64,000 bases of DNA from JASLCR01 sp964619585 (lineage in GTDB: Bacteria; Patescibacteriota; Saccharimonadia; Saccharimonadales; Saccharimonadaceae), in the NCBI GenBank assembly GCA_964619585.1, contig CAZUCO010000002.1, positions 124,001-188,000 of the forward strand. Reading direction: 5' to 3'. The number at the start of each line of letters is the position of its first letter. Position 1 is the stretch's first letter. The notes below the pieces were generated by a model. That model saw only the letters and a list, made by a program, of their open reading frames with translations, did not search any database and was not told the origin of the DNA. Positions 1-8,799 of this stretch are shown one piece after another. The translations under genes and the position numbers were made by a program.

Positions 1-132
1 CCACAACTATCCAGTGCGCTCCTTGCAATTAAAACGTATCGAGCAGGTCAAATATTCGAAGCTGGAGCGGGGATTCAGTTTGAATTTACGAGCAACCATT
101 TTATTGTAAAAAACAGTAGTCCAGTGCTATAA
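1..132 (+). CDS. C-terminal fragment, possibly tRNA(Ile)-lysidine synthase
   Basis: Frame 1 is open from the window edge to a TAA at 130-132, giving 43 residues that end in a Gly-rich strand-like stretch (GAGIQFEF) and a short hydrophilic tail. Short TilS proteins end in a similar way, and tilS often lies just upstream of ftsH in bacteria, so TilS is the best guess. No catalytic part is visible because the gene begins outside the window. The ftsH promoter overlaps its last codons. Confidence 0.4.
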   Translation, partial: PQLSSALLAIKTYRAGQIFEAGAGIQFEFTSNHFIVKNSSPVL

Positions 133-133
133 T
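104..133 (+). promoter_or_regulatory. ftsH promoter
   Basis: The -35 is TTGTAA (104-109) and the -10 is TATAAT (128-133), with an 18 bp spacer. The -10 box overlaps the stop codon of the upstream gene. Predicted transcription starts near 140, leaving a leader of about 50 nt with a GGAAGGA Shine-Dalgarno element near 168-175. Confidence 0.6.
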
Positions 134-188
134 TAACAGAAGTAGATAAATCGCAGGTCATCTCCAGGAAGGAACAATTGCTACCCTT

Positions 189-2063
189 ATGCCAAGTCGC
201 CCAAAACCACCAAAAAAATCATTCTCAAACATTATGCGTTTAGGACTATTCTGGACACTCATGGTAGCCATAGTTGTTGGTATTGTGTGGTTGGGATCAC
301 CGAGTGGCAACCTTAAAGAAGTACCGGTTTCGGGTGTGATTGAGCGTGCAAACAAAGGTGAGATTTCCAAGATTCAAGGACAAGGTGATGATCTGAAGAT
401 CACTCCAAAGGGTCAAAAAGAGCCAACTGAGCGATCTTATATCCAGGGTGGTGTCAGTACACTTGTGAAGGATAATGTCTTGAACGAACAAGGCAAGAAG
501 GTGTTGAGCGATAGTGCACCAAGCCAAACAGGCAATACGCTCTGGACACTTGCGACAATCTTTGTGCCTGTACTGCTAATCGGTGCCTTGTTCCTCTTTA
601 TGATGCGACAAGCACAAGGCCAGAATAATCAAGCACTTGGTTTTGGTAAAAGTAAGGCAAAGCTGTATGGCCTCGATAAAGAAAAGGTAGTATTTGATGA
701 TATTGCAGGCAACGATGCGGCAAAGCAAGATCTTGAAGAAGTTGTTGACTTCCTGAAGCATCCTAAAAAATATCAAGAACTTGGCGCCAAGATTCCAAAG
801 GGTGTACTGCTTGTCGGTAATCCGGGTACGGGTAAGACAATGCTTGCACGAGCAGTTGCAGGTGAGGCAAACGTACCATTCTTCTCGATCTCTGGTTCAG
901 AGTTCGTGGAAATGTTTGTGGGTGTCGGTGCGAGCCGTGTACGAGATCTATTCGCAAAGGCGAAAAAGAATGCACCAGCGATTATCTTCATCGATGAGAT
1001 TGATGCCGTGGGTCGTAAGCGTGGCTCGGGTATGGGCGGTGGTCATGACGAGCGTGAGCAGACACTCAACCAAATCCTTGTCGAGATGGATGGCTTCGAG
1101 ACAGGTACAAATGTGATTGTGCTTGCGGCAACAAACCGTGCTGACGTGCTTGACCCTGCTCTGCTGCGTCCTGGCCGTTTTGACCGCCGGACGAACATTA
1201 TGCTCCCAGAGCGTAAAGATCGTGAAGCAATTCTGAAGGTTCATTTTAAGAATAAGCCAACAGACCCAACGGTAAATCTCGACAAGTTGGCAGCTAAGAC
1301 TGCTGGTTCAAGCGGAGCAGATCTCGCGAATATCGCCAACGAAGCTGCTATTATCGCCGCTCGTCGTAATGCCAAGCACATCAACAACCGCGACCTAACT
1401 GAGGCGTTTGAAAAAGTTGCAATTGGACCAGAACGAAAAGCGAAGGTTATGAATGAGAAGGAAAAGCAATTGACGGCTTATCACGAGGCAGGTCATGCGA
1501 TTGTTGGACATATCCTTCCTGACTCTGATCCAGTTCACAAAGTCACAATTATTCCACGTGGTGGCACCGGTGGTGTGACATGGTTCTTGCCACCAGAGGA
1601 CAAGAGTTACACGAATGTCTATGAGTTCAAAGACATTCTCGCACGTGCGCTCGGCGGTCGTATTGCTGAAAAGATAATCTATGGCAATGATGGAATCACG
1701 ACAGGTGCGGGTAGTGATCTTCGCAAGGCCACTGAGATCGCTCGAGACATGGTTATCGAGCAAGGTATGGGGATGAAGCTGCGTGACCAAGTCTTCCATG
1801 AAGATAATGGTGGTATGGTGTTCGACAAAATTACACACGAGCGTCCATACAGCGATGACACAGCAAAGGAGATCGACAGTGAGGTCCGAACCCTGATGCA
1901 AGAGGCTGCTAAAAGAGCTGAGACTGTCCTCAAGCACAATCGTAAAAGTCTCGATGCGCTTGCCGAGGCGCTCCTCAAGGAAGAGACCTTGGAAGAAGCT
2001 GCCGTGGTAGATATTCTTAAGGATACAACGCTACCAAAGGAAGCTATGCTGCACGCGGCCTAG
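189..2063 (+). CDS. ftsH: ATP-dependent zinc metalloprotease FtsH
   Basis: Membrane-anchored AAA+ protease that extracts and degrades damaged or short-lived membrane and cytosolic proteins. The 624 residues are of normal family length. Two transmembrane helices lie near residues 17-36 and 118-140. The AAA domain has Walker A near 209 (GNPGTGKT, with Asn where most FtsH have Pro), Walker B IIFIDEID and the second-region-of-homology ATNRADVLDPALLRPGRFDR. The zinc site HEAGH lies near 430 and the third ligand region is DLRKATEIARDMV. The ATG at 189 is preceded by a GGAAGGA element; an ATG at 234 would remove part of the cytosolic N-terminus. Confidence 0.97.
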   Translation: MPSRPKPPKKSFSNIMRLGLFWTLMVAIVVGIVWLGSPSGNLKEVPVSGVIERANKGEISKIQGQGDDLKITPKGQKEPTERSYIQGGVSTLVKDNVLNEQGKKVLSDSAPSQTGNTLWTLATIFVPVLLIGALFLFMMRQAQGQNNQALGFGKSKAKLYGLDKEKVVFDDIAGNDAAKQDLEEVVDFLKHPKKYQELGAKIPKGVLLVGNPGTGKTMLARAVAGEANVPFFSISGSEFVEMFVGVGASRVRDLFAKAKKNAPAIIFIDEIDAVGRKRGSGMGGGHDEREQTLNQILVEMDGFETGTNVIVLAATNRADVLDPALLRPGRFDRRTNIMLPERKDREAILKVHFKNKPTDPTVNLDKLAAKTAGSSGADLANIANEAAIIAARRNAKHINNRDLTEAFEKVAIGPERKAKVMNEKEKQLTAYHEAGHAIVGHILPDSDPVHKVTIIPRGGTGGVTWFLPPEDKSYTNVYEFKDILARALGGRIAEKIIYGNDGITTGAGSDLRKATEIARDMVIEQGMGMKLRDQVFHEDNGGMVFDKITHERPYSDDTAKEIDSEVRTLMQEAAKRAETVLKHNRKSLDALAEALLKEETLEEAAVVDILKDTTLPKEAMLHAA

Positions 2064-2075
2064 GGATGATGAGCC

Positions 2076-3728
2076 ATGGGCCGAGTACGCAGTATTGTTT
2101 CAAAAGCCAATCAAAGAATTACAATTCAGATTGCTGCTGGGCTGCTTGCAGCCTCGACGCTCATATCGAGCCTACTCGGATTATATCGCGACCGTATTTT
2201 AAATAGCCTATATCTGCCATCAGATGCTCATGCGGGCTATGCTGTCGGTATCGATGCCTATACTGCGGCGTTTACAATCCCGGACTTCATGTTCTTTATC
2301 CTTGTCTCGGGAGCACTCAGCGTGACATTTATTCCAGTCTTTAATCAGCGTCTTGTGACCGGTAACAAAAAGTCAGCTTGGGAACTCTCGACCAGTTTGA
2401 TCAATCTCATGGCATTGGCGACGTTGGTAGCATCTGTCTTGATTATAATCTTTGCTGATCCTTTGGTAAGTTACATTGTGGGTCCAGAATTGAGTGAGTC
2501 TGGTCACGGCTTGGCGGTGAGTATGATGCGCGTTATCGCAGTCAACCCGTTCTTGTTCGCAATTGCGACGGTGATTGCCAGTATCCAGCAAGCAGTTGGT
2601 CGGTATGTGTTCTTTACTTTGGCTCCGATGATTTACAACATTGGTATTATTATTGGAGCACTATTCTTTACAAATGGGGTTTCTATTTTTGGCTGGCAGA
2701 TTATTGATGGCGGCATCATGGGCGTTGCGTTGGGTGTGGTACTTGGCTCGATTATGCAGCTACTTGTTAGTTCACTCGGTCTGATAGGACTTGGTTTTGA
2801 CTATCGATTCAAGATATTCTGGCGCAATAAAGGCTTTCGCAAAGTGCTACGCTTGCTGCCCCCACGCTCACTCGATCAAGGTATGGATTATGTGAATAGT
2901 CTGGTTGAAATGAACCTTGCTTCGCGTATGACGGCAGGAACGATGCGTGTCTATCAGCAGGCTTCGACACTTAGTCTCATGCCAATCAATCTCATTGGTG
3001 TGGCTATCTCGACAGCAGCATTTCCAAAAATGACTGAACGACTTAATCAAGGACGACCCGATCTTTTCCGAAGTGAGCTTCAGACAGTACTCCGGGTGAT
3101 CATATGGCTGAGCTTGCCTGTTGCGATGATCACATTTTTCACGAGAGGCTATGTGGTGAACTTTATCAGTGCCAAATCAAATCTCAACTACCTGATGGCG
3201 GGATTACTTGGCACACTTGTGATTGCTATTCTCTTTCGATCGATTTATTACATTGCAGCTCGTAGTTTCTATGCTCAGCAAGATACCAAAACGCCACTTT
3301 ATATTTCGTTCGTCTCGATTGGACTGAATATTATTTTGGCTCTGTGGTTTACAATGTCACTTAAAATGGGAGCGTATGGTCTCGGGTGGGCACAGTCGAT
3401 CGTTGCGGCTGTTGAGGTAATTATTTTGTTTGCGATTATGGAGCGTCGCATACGCGGTATATTTGATCAGCACTTCATGAAGGCTGTTGTTCGCATGGTA
3501 GTTGCAACGGCGATTACGGCAGTTGTTTGTTATACGATGGTTGTACTACTGCCGCTTGCAGCAACTGATGACAGCTTCCTGAGAAGTTTTCCAAAGTTTG
3601 TGGTTATCGTCAGTGTCAGTATGCTTGCCTATACATTCATCAGCCAGTTACTTCGGTTAGGTGAGGCGCGCCCAGTTATTGCAATAGGCAAGAAGCTTTT
3701 GTTTGGTCGATTGCGAGTGAGGAAATAG
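2076..3728 (+). CDS. murJ: Lipid II flippase MurJ
   Basis: Polytopic inner-membrane protein of the MurJ/MviN family (MOP exporter superfamily), which moves lipid II across the membrane for peptidoglycan assembly. The 550 residues carry about 14 hydrophobic helices and the N-terminal family signature (LISSLLGLYRDRILNSLYLP). The central PPRSLDQGMDYVNSLVE segment matches the usual MurJ PR...N stretch. It starts 13 nt after ftsH and 3 nt before lepA, so the three are probably co-transcribed. Confidence 0.95.
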   Translation: MGRVRSIVSKANQRITIQIAAGLLAASTLISSLLGLYRDRILNSLYLPSDAHAGYAVGIDAYTAAFTIPDFMFFILVSGALSVTFIPVFNQRLVTGNKKSAWELSTSLINLMALATLVASVLIIIFADPLVSYIVGPELSESGHGLAVSMMRVIAVNPFLFAIATVIASIQQAVGRYVFFTLAPMIYNIGIIIGALFFTNGVSIFGWQIIDGGIMGVALGVVLGSIMQLLVSSLGLIGLGFDYRFKIFWRNKGFRKVLRLLPPRSLDQGMDYVNSLVEMNLASRMTAGTMRVYQQASTLSLMPINLIGVAISTAAFPKMTERLNQGRPDLFRSELQTVLRVIIWLSLPVAMITFFTRGYVVNFISAKSNLNYLMAGLLGTLVIAILFRSIYYIAARSFYAQQDTKTPLYISFVSIGLNIILALWFTMSLKMGAYGLGWAQSIVAAVEVIILFAIMERRIRGIFDQHFMKAVVRMVVATAITAVVCYTMVVLLPLAATDDSFLRSFPKFVVIVSVSMLAYTFISQLLRLGEARPVIAIGKKLLFGRLRVRK

Positions 3729-3730
3729 TA

Positions 3731-5509
3731 GTGGATCAGCAGCAGATCAGAAATTTTTGTATCATAGCGCACATCGATCACGGTAAGAGCACACTTGCCG
3801 ATCGTATGATGGAGCTGACTGGTACGGTTGAGAAACGTGAAATGAAAAGCCAACTACTCGATAGTATGGATCTTGAGCGTGAAAAGGGAATAACGATCAA
3901 GTTGGCACCGGTTCGCATGCGTTATAAGGATATTGATCTTAATCTAATTGATACGCCTGGACATGTTGACTTCAGTTACGAAGTATCACGCTCGCTCGAG
4001 GCGTGCGAGGGGGCTGTGCTTGTAGTTGATGCAAGCCAGGGTATTCAGGCACAAACACTTGCCAATGTGTATCTTGCACTTGAGGCTAATCTCACGATTA
4101 TTCCTGTACTCAATAAGGTAGATCTCCCTGCTGCCGATGTACCGCGAGTCTCTAAAGAAGTGATTAATCTACTCGGATGCGATGAGGCTGACATTCTGAA
4201 GATATCAGCCAAGACAGGTGAAGGTGTACCAGATGTACTTGACGCGATCATTGCACGTATTGCGCCACCAGGCGGTGACGCACTGAGCGCGACAAGAGCA
4301 CTGATATTTGATAGTTATTACGATGATTACCGCGGAGTGATCCTATATGTTCGTACTGTGGATGGGGAAATCAAGAAGGGTGATACGATCGAGATGCTGG
4401 CGACAAGTGCAAGTGGTTTGGCACTGGAAGTCGGAGCATTGTCACCAACTATGAAACCAGAAGCATCTATTGATACTGGCGAGATCGGATATATTGTCAC
4501 CAATCTAAAAACAACTCGTGAGGCAAAGGTTGGTGACACAATTACTATCAAACGTTCACATGCGAGCGAACCGCTGCCAGGCTATCAAAATGTGAAACCG
4601 TTTGTATACGCCGGGTTCTTCCCTGTCTCAAACGAGGATTACAATGACCTGAAGGATGCAATTGACAAACTAAGCCTCAGCGATTCTGCGCTACAATTTG
4701 AGCCAGAAAATTCACCAGTGCTTGGATTTGGCGTGCGAATAGGTTTCCTCGGATTACTTCATATGGAAATAATTCGTGAACGACTCGAACGGGAGTACGA
4801 TCTGGATCTAGTGGTGACCAACCCGTCAACTGACTACCAGGTAAGTCTTACAACGGGTGAAGAACTTGATATTAAGAGCGCATCTGAGCTACCTGATGTT
4901 ACAAAAATCACGGAGATTCGTGAACCATGGATTAATGGAGAGATTGTGGTTCCACAAGACTACATAGGATCAGTGATCCAGCTCATTGTTAGTAAGCGTG
5001 GTCGACAAAAGAATTTAAGCTATATCGATGAGCGAGCACTTATCAGCTTTGAGGCGCCACTTGCCAATCTTTTGACAGATTTTTATGATCAGCTAAAATC
5101 TGTAACTTCCGGGTATGGATCATTCAACTATGAATTATCAGGGTATCGTACTGAAGATTTGGTGCGTGTCGATTTCTATGTATCGGGCGAGATGGTGGAT
5201 GCACTTTCAGTGATGACACACCGATCAGAATCCCAAAGCCTAGGAAGAGACATAGTCAAGAAACTCAAAGAAGTGATACCACGTCAGAATTTCCAAGTTT
5301 CCTTGCAGGCGGCGATTGGGGGTAAGTTCATAGCCCGCGAAGATCTCAGTGCGTATCGTAAAGACGTCACGACTGGCCTTTACGGTGGAGATGTGAGCCG
5401 AAAGAAGAAAGTACTTGCCAAGCAGGCAAAGGGCAAGAAGCGCATGAAGCGATTCGGCAAAGTTGACATTCCGTCAGAGGCGTTTACTGTCATGTTAAAG
5501 AGGGACTAA
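3731..5509 (+). CDS. lepA: Elongation factor 4 (LepA)
   Basis: Ribosome-associated translational GTPase that back-translocates or remodels stalled ribosomes. The 592 residues are of usual length. G1 is AHIDHGKST, G3 is DTPGHVDF and G4 is NKVD, followed by EF-G-like domains II, III and V. The LepA-specific C-terminal domain includes GGDVSRKKKVLAKQAKGKKRMK. The start is GTG, two bases after the murJ stop, preceded by GTGAGGAA. Confidence 0.97.
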   Translation: MDQQQIRNFCIIAHIDHGKSTLADRMMELTGTVEKREMKSQLLDSMDLEREKGITIKLAPVRMRYKDIDLNLIDTPGHVDFSYEVSRSLEACEGAVLVVDASQGIQAQTLANVYLALEANLTIIPVLNKVDLPAADVPRVSKEVINLLGCDEADILKISAKTGEGVPDVLDAIIARIAPPGGDALSATRALIFDSYYDDYRGVILYVRTVDGEIKKGDTIEMLATSASGLALEVGALSPTMKPEASIDTGEIGYIVTNLKTTREAKVGDTITIKRSHASEPLPGYQNVKPFVYAGFFPVSNEDYNDLKDAIDKLSLSDSALQFEPENSPVLGFGVRIGFLGLLHMEIIRERLEREYDLDLVVTNPSTDYQVSLTTGEELDIKSASELPDVTKITEIREPWINGEIVVPQDYIGSVIQLIVSKRGRQKNLSYIDERALISFEAPLANLLTDFYDQLKSVTSGYGSFNYELSGYRTEDLVRVDFYVSGEMVDALSVMTHRSESQSLGRDIVKKLKEVIPRQNFQVSLQAAIGGKFIAREDLSAYRKDVTTGLYGGDVSRKKKVLAKQAKGKKRMKRFGKVDIPSEAFTVMLKRD

Positions 5510-5510
5510 C

Positions 5511-6920
5511 GTGACATTTATACGATTTCTACTGCGCAAACTTTATGATTGGTCAGGAACTTCCCGGGCAAGAAAGTTAATCCTCGGACTATTTATCGTA
5601 CAAGCTGTATTTCTTGTCTTCGCTACTAATATTGGTACGCCACCAGACGAATACAATCATGTCGAGTTTGTGCAGTTTTATGCTAACAACTCACTTGCAC
5701 CAGTCTTTAGCGATCAAGAGCCAACATGGCATCTGGGTGATAAGACACGAGAAGTCGATTACCTGTACCATTATTTGATGAGTTGGATAGCGCGTGCCTT
5801 GCCGTTCTCCGAACAGGTAGATGTCTTCGCGATCCGGCTACTGTCGGTATTAACAACATTTGGAACACTACTAATCCTTACGAGGCTCTGGCGGCAATTA
5901 AAGATACATGAAGGTGCGATCAATGTTGCGCTCTTGATTGTGACTAACTTGCCAATGGTACTGATGATATCTTCAGCTGTAAACAATGATGCCTTGGTTT
6001 GGTTTGGGGTGGCAGCAGGTTCGTTGTTGCTTGTGCGGTTGTATCAGCGGCCTCGCCTTATCGATGCGGCGCTACTTTCTCTTATCATTGTATATGGTGG
6101 GCTCGTGAAGCGCACTATGCTTCCTGTCGTTCTAGCTATGCTTATACTTGGAGGTACTGCAGCCATTCGACACTGGGCTACAATCAAGCGCCAAGTTAGA
6201 TGGCGTGACTGGCGGATAATAGTGTGTACTGTGCTTGTAGTTGTGGGGGTTGGACTTGCCGCAGAGAGAATCGGCGGCAATATATATACCTACGGAACAA
6301 TCACCCCAGAATGTACGCAGGTCCAGGGCGCAGAAGCATGTAAAGTTTTTTGGGGGAGTGCGCGTGATGAATGGGTGAATAATGACGAAGCCAAGGAGAC
6401 CGATGAATGGCTACAAGGTGGTGCCACAAAGGATGACGTCCTCATGCCATTTCCAGCTTTTGTTGTCTCATGGCTTGTCGTTAACTTTGACAATATTGTT
6501 GATATACAATCCCAAGGCTGGAGACATGCTGCCATGCCACCGATATGGCTTGGTACAGTGACGGGTCTTTTGCTCATCGTAGGAATGGTCGTGGGGCTGG
6601 TGTATGACGTCAAGGCTTCTCGTCATTCGAACTCTGCACGGATGCGTCTACTTATTACTGCCCTTCTCTCTGTTATTGTGGTAGCGCAATTTGCTGTAAA
6701 CTTTAGTTCTTATCAGCATGATCGTGTTTTTGGTCTCGCTCTCAACGGCCGCTATCTATTACCTGCGATACTACCACTCGCAGGAATCGCATGTTTTTAT
6801 TGGAGCCGTATATTGAAACCCACTTGGAGCAGTATCTTTGCTGTGTTTGTGATAGGAAGCATTATGATCGGCTCGGGTATTATTATGATGCTACGTAACC
6901 CACAGTTATTCACCGGCTAA
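5511..6920 (+). CDS. Polytopic membrane protein, DUF2142/GT-C glycosyltransferase-like
   Basis: 469 residues with roughly 10-11 hydrophobic helices. After the first helix comes GTPPDEYNHVEFVQFY, and later SSAVNNDAL. Both resemble DUF2142 and other GT-C type lipid-linked sugar transferases, where the acidic PDE loop is catalytic. A polyprenyl-phosphate-sugar-dependent transfer at the outer membrane face is a reasonable inference; the sugar is unknown. The start is GTG, one base after the lepA stop, so it is the last gene of the ftsH-murJ-lepA run. No dimeric partner is adjacent. Confidence 0.65.
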   Translation: MTFIRFLLRKLYDWSGTSRARKLILGLFIVQAVFLVFATNIGTPPDEYNHVEFVQFYANNSLAPVFSDQEPTWHLGDKTREVDYLYHYLMSWIARALPFSEQVDVFAIRLLSVLTTFGTLLILTRLWRQLKIHEGAINVALLIVTNLPMVLMISSAVNNDALVWFGVAAGSLLLVRLYQRPRLIDAALLSLIIVYGGLVKRTMLPVVLAMLILGGTAAIRHWATIKRQVRWRDWRIIVCTVLVVVGVGLAAERIGGNIYTYGTITPECTQVQGAEACKVFWGSARDEWVNNDEAKETDEWLQGGATKDDVLMPFPAFVVSWLVVNFDNIVDIQSQGWRHAAMPPIWLGTVTGLLLIVGMVVGLVYDVKASRHSNSARMRLLITALLSVIVVAQFAVNFSSYQHDRVFGLALNGRYLLPAILPLAGIACFYWSRILKPTWSSIFAVFVIGSIMIGSGIIMMLRNPQLFTG

Positions 6921-6960
6921 ATCATACTCTAAATAGGCGGTGTTTAAAGACACTCCGTCG

Positions 6961-6969
6961 TGCTACTAT
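6961..6969 (+). promoter_or_regulatory. Extended -10 box for the CMP-kinase-like gene
   Basis: TGCTACTAT ends 7 nt before the ATG at 6977 and overlaps an earlier in-frame ATG at 6968. Predicted initiation would therefore make a leaderless mRNA starting at the 6977 codon. No good -35 is visible, as is common for extended -10 promoters. Confidence 0.5.
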
Positions 6970-6976
6970 GGTAACA

Positions 6977-7543
6977 ATGAAAAAGCAGATTATTACAGTG
7001 GCCGGTAAGCCTGGTAGCGGTAAGTCAACAACTTCAAAACTGTTGGCGGCTCAGCTTGGCTTTACTCACTATTCAACCGGCGACTTTTTCCGCGAGATTG
7101 GCCAAAGCCGTGGTCTCGATGTACTTGCGGCTAATAAAGCAGCCATGTCTGCGCAAGAAATCGATCATATGGTTGATGAACGACAGAAGCAGCTCGGTGA
7201 AACCGAAGATAAGTTCGTGATTGATGCCCGCTTGGGATGGCTTTTTATCCCAAGTTCATTCAAGGTGTACCTTGATCTTGATCTTGCTATTGCCGCCCAG
7301 CGTATCCTGGCTTCGGTGACAGAAGAGCGCCGTGTCAGTGAGGATTTACCCGATGATCCTGCGGTATATGCTGCGCAACTTGATGATCGCCTCGCGAGCG
7401 AAGCGGAGCGCTACCAAACACTCTATAGTGTCGATCCAGGTGTGTATGATAATTACGATCTTGTACTTGATACAAGTCATGATTCACCTGAGGAAATTGC
7501 TACAAAGATCATCACTGAGTTCAAGAAGTGGCAAGTATCCTAG
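6977..7543 (+). CDS. Cytidylate-kinase-like NMP kinase
   Basis: P-loop kinase of about 188 residues. Walker A is GKPGSGKSTT. It is followed by an STGDFFR stretch typical of the short 'archaeal-type' CMP kinases (Cytidylate_kin2), then IDARLGW and a C-terminal lid region with RRVSED. The family phosphorylates CMP/dCMP with ATP; other NMP substrates cannot be excluded. The start at 6977 is chosen because the -10 box covers the ATG at 6968. The gene ends at the edge of the CIRCE element of hrcA. Confidence 0.75.
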   Translation: MKKQIITVAGKPGSGKSTTSKLLAAQLGFTHYSTGDFFREIGQSRGLDVLAANKAAMSAQEIDHMVDERQKQLGETEDKFVIDARLGWLFIPSSFKVYLDLDLAIAAQRILASVTEERRVSEDLPDDPAVYAAQLDDRLASEAERYQTLYSVDPGVYDNYDLVLDTSHDSPEEIATKIITEFKKWQVS

Positions 7544-7566
7544 CACTCGACTTGATAGAGTGCTAG
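7540..7566 (+). promoter_or_regulatory. CIRCE operator
   Basis: CTAGCACTC and GAGTGCTAG arms (7540-7548 and 7558-7566) flank a 9 bp spacer, matching the HrcA-binding CIRCE consensus TTAGCACTC-N9-GAGTGCTAA except for the outermost base of each arm. The spacer contains the -35 box of hrcA, so bound HrcA would block RNA polymerase directly. This is classic autoregulation of a heat-shock operon. Confidence 0.93.
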
Positions 7567-7580
7567 ATTCACGCTATAAT
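7552..7580 (+). promoter_or_regulatory. hrcA promoter
   Basis: The -35 TTGATA (7552-7557) lies within the CIRCE spacer and the -10 is TATAAT (7575-7580), with a 17 bp spacer. Only 7 nt separate the -10 from the ATG at 7588, so the message should be leaderless. Confidence 0.8.
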
Positions 7581-7587
7581 TAGATCT

Positions 7588-8292
7588 ATGATGACCGAAC
7601 GTCAGATCGCTATTCTTTCTTCAATCATTGAACAATACGCTGAAGTTGCAGCGCCAGTGGGGAGTGTCACGCTTGCCAAGCTATTTGGCGTTTCGAGTGC
7701 AACTATCCGTAGTGAAATGGCCAAGCTGGAAGAACTTGGATTGATCGCTCAACCTCACACTAGTGCAGGCCGGATTCCGACCGATAAAGGGTATCGCTTC
7801 TATGTCAATCTACTAACACAGCAAAACGAATCTTCAGCCAAAGACAGGGGAACACGCGCCATTGAAGCTCGCGTTTCGACGCATAGTGATCGAGCCGATC
7901 GAGCTATCAGAAGTGCGGTTGATAGTTTGGTTGATCTGACACAAAACCTTGGTCTAGCTACGATCGGCGATGAACTCTATCTTGCCGGTATGGGAAATCT
8001 ATTTTCACAGCCAGAGTTTCTCAGTGGGGCTAATGTCCAGAATGTCGCGCGATTACTCGATAACCTTGAACCCTGGTTACGAGAAGCCGCTCCTAACGAG
8101 CCATTGAATGTCTTCATTGGTAGTGAAAACCCAATCGGTAAGACCTCTGGAGCTACACTGATTATCAGTCGTTTCCGTTCACCGTTTTCAGACAGTAGTT
8201 ACATCGGAGTACTTGGCCCGACTCGCCAGAGCTATGCTCGAGTCATGAGGCTGGTTCATCAGACGGGCAAAATGCTCGAGGATGTATTGTAA
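7588..8292 (+). CDS. hrcA: Heat-inducible transcription repressor HrcA, short form
   Basis: Represses heat-shock genes by binding CIRCE. The N-terminal winged helix is clear (SSATIRSEMAKLEELGLI, then PHTSAGRIPTDKGYRFYV), followed by a GAF-like effector region. At 234 residues it is about 100 shorter than typical HrcA (about 340), so much of the insertion/dimerisation region is missing. A second ATG follows directly at 7591. It lies immediately downstream of CIRCE, 36 nt before grpE. dnaK and dnaJ are not in this operon, so they must be elsewhere. Confidence 0.92.
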   Translation: MMTERQIAILSSIIEQYAEVAAPVGSVTLAKLFGVSSATIRSEMAKLEELGLIAQPHTSAGRIPTDKGYRFYVNLLTQQNESSAKDRGTRAIEARVSTHSDRADRAIRSAVDSLVDLTQNLGLATIGDELYLAGMGNLFSQPEFLSGANVQNVARLLDNLEPWLREAAPNEPLNVFIGSENPIGKTSGATLIISRFRSPFSDSSYIGVLGPTRQSYARVMRLVHQTGKMLEDVL

Positions 8293-8328
8293 GATTGAAG
8301 AGAAATATAGGACAAAGTAAGGACAAAG

Positions 8329-8793
8329 ATGGCGAAAAGTAAAAAACAGGAAGAACTCGAGCAACAACTTGGCGAGCTAACACAAGATTTACAGCGCACT
8401 CGTGCTGACTTTGAAAATTATCGCAAGCGAGCCGAGCAAGAGAAAGTTGCTGCGCGTGAAGCAGGTCAGGCAGCAAGCATTCTCAAGCTGCTCCCTATCA
8501 TCGACAACATTGAACGTGCAATTGCCCATCTTCCTGAAGAGCTGAAAGATGATAAATGGGCCCAAGGTGTCGTTAGTCTTGTAAAAAATCTTGAGAAGTC
8601 ACTTGAGACTATGAATGTAAAAAGGATTGAAGCTAAACCGGGAACGGTATTTAATCCGGAGCTTCATGAAGCGATCCAGTTTGATGAAGAAGCCGAAGGT
8701 GAGCATGAGGTGATCGAAGCAGAGCTCCAGGCAGGATACCTGCTTGGCTCGACGCCAATCCGTCATGCTATGGTAAAAGTAACTCGACAGTAG
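8329..8793 (+). CDS. grpE: Nucleotide exchange factor GrpE
   Basis: Cochaperone that releases ADP from DnaK. The 154 residues have an N-terminal coiled coil (ELEQQLGELTQDLQRTRADFENYRKR), then the conserved LLPIIDNIERA and the beta-domain signature (LHEAIQFDEE, LQAGYLLGSTPIRHAMVKV). The Shine-Dalgarno (TAAGGAC) is weak. Co-transcribed with hrcA under CIRCE control; converges on the next gene with a 6 nt gap. Confidence 0.94.
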   Translation: MAKSKKQEELEQQLGELTQDLQRTRADFENYRKRAEQEKVAAREAGQAASILKLLPIIDNIERAIAHLPEELKDDKWAQGVVSLVKNLEKSLETMNVKRIEAKPGTVFNPELHEAIQFDEEAEGEHEVIEAELQAGYLLGSTPIRHAMVKVTRQ

Positions 8794-8799
8794 CTAGAG

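Noticed and set aside
1395..1937. 180-residue antisense ORF opposite ftsH
   Set aside because: Lies entirely within the conserved protease domain of ftsH; composition is that of a reverse-frame shadow.
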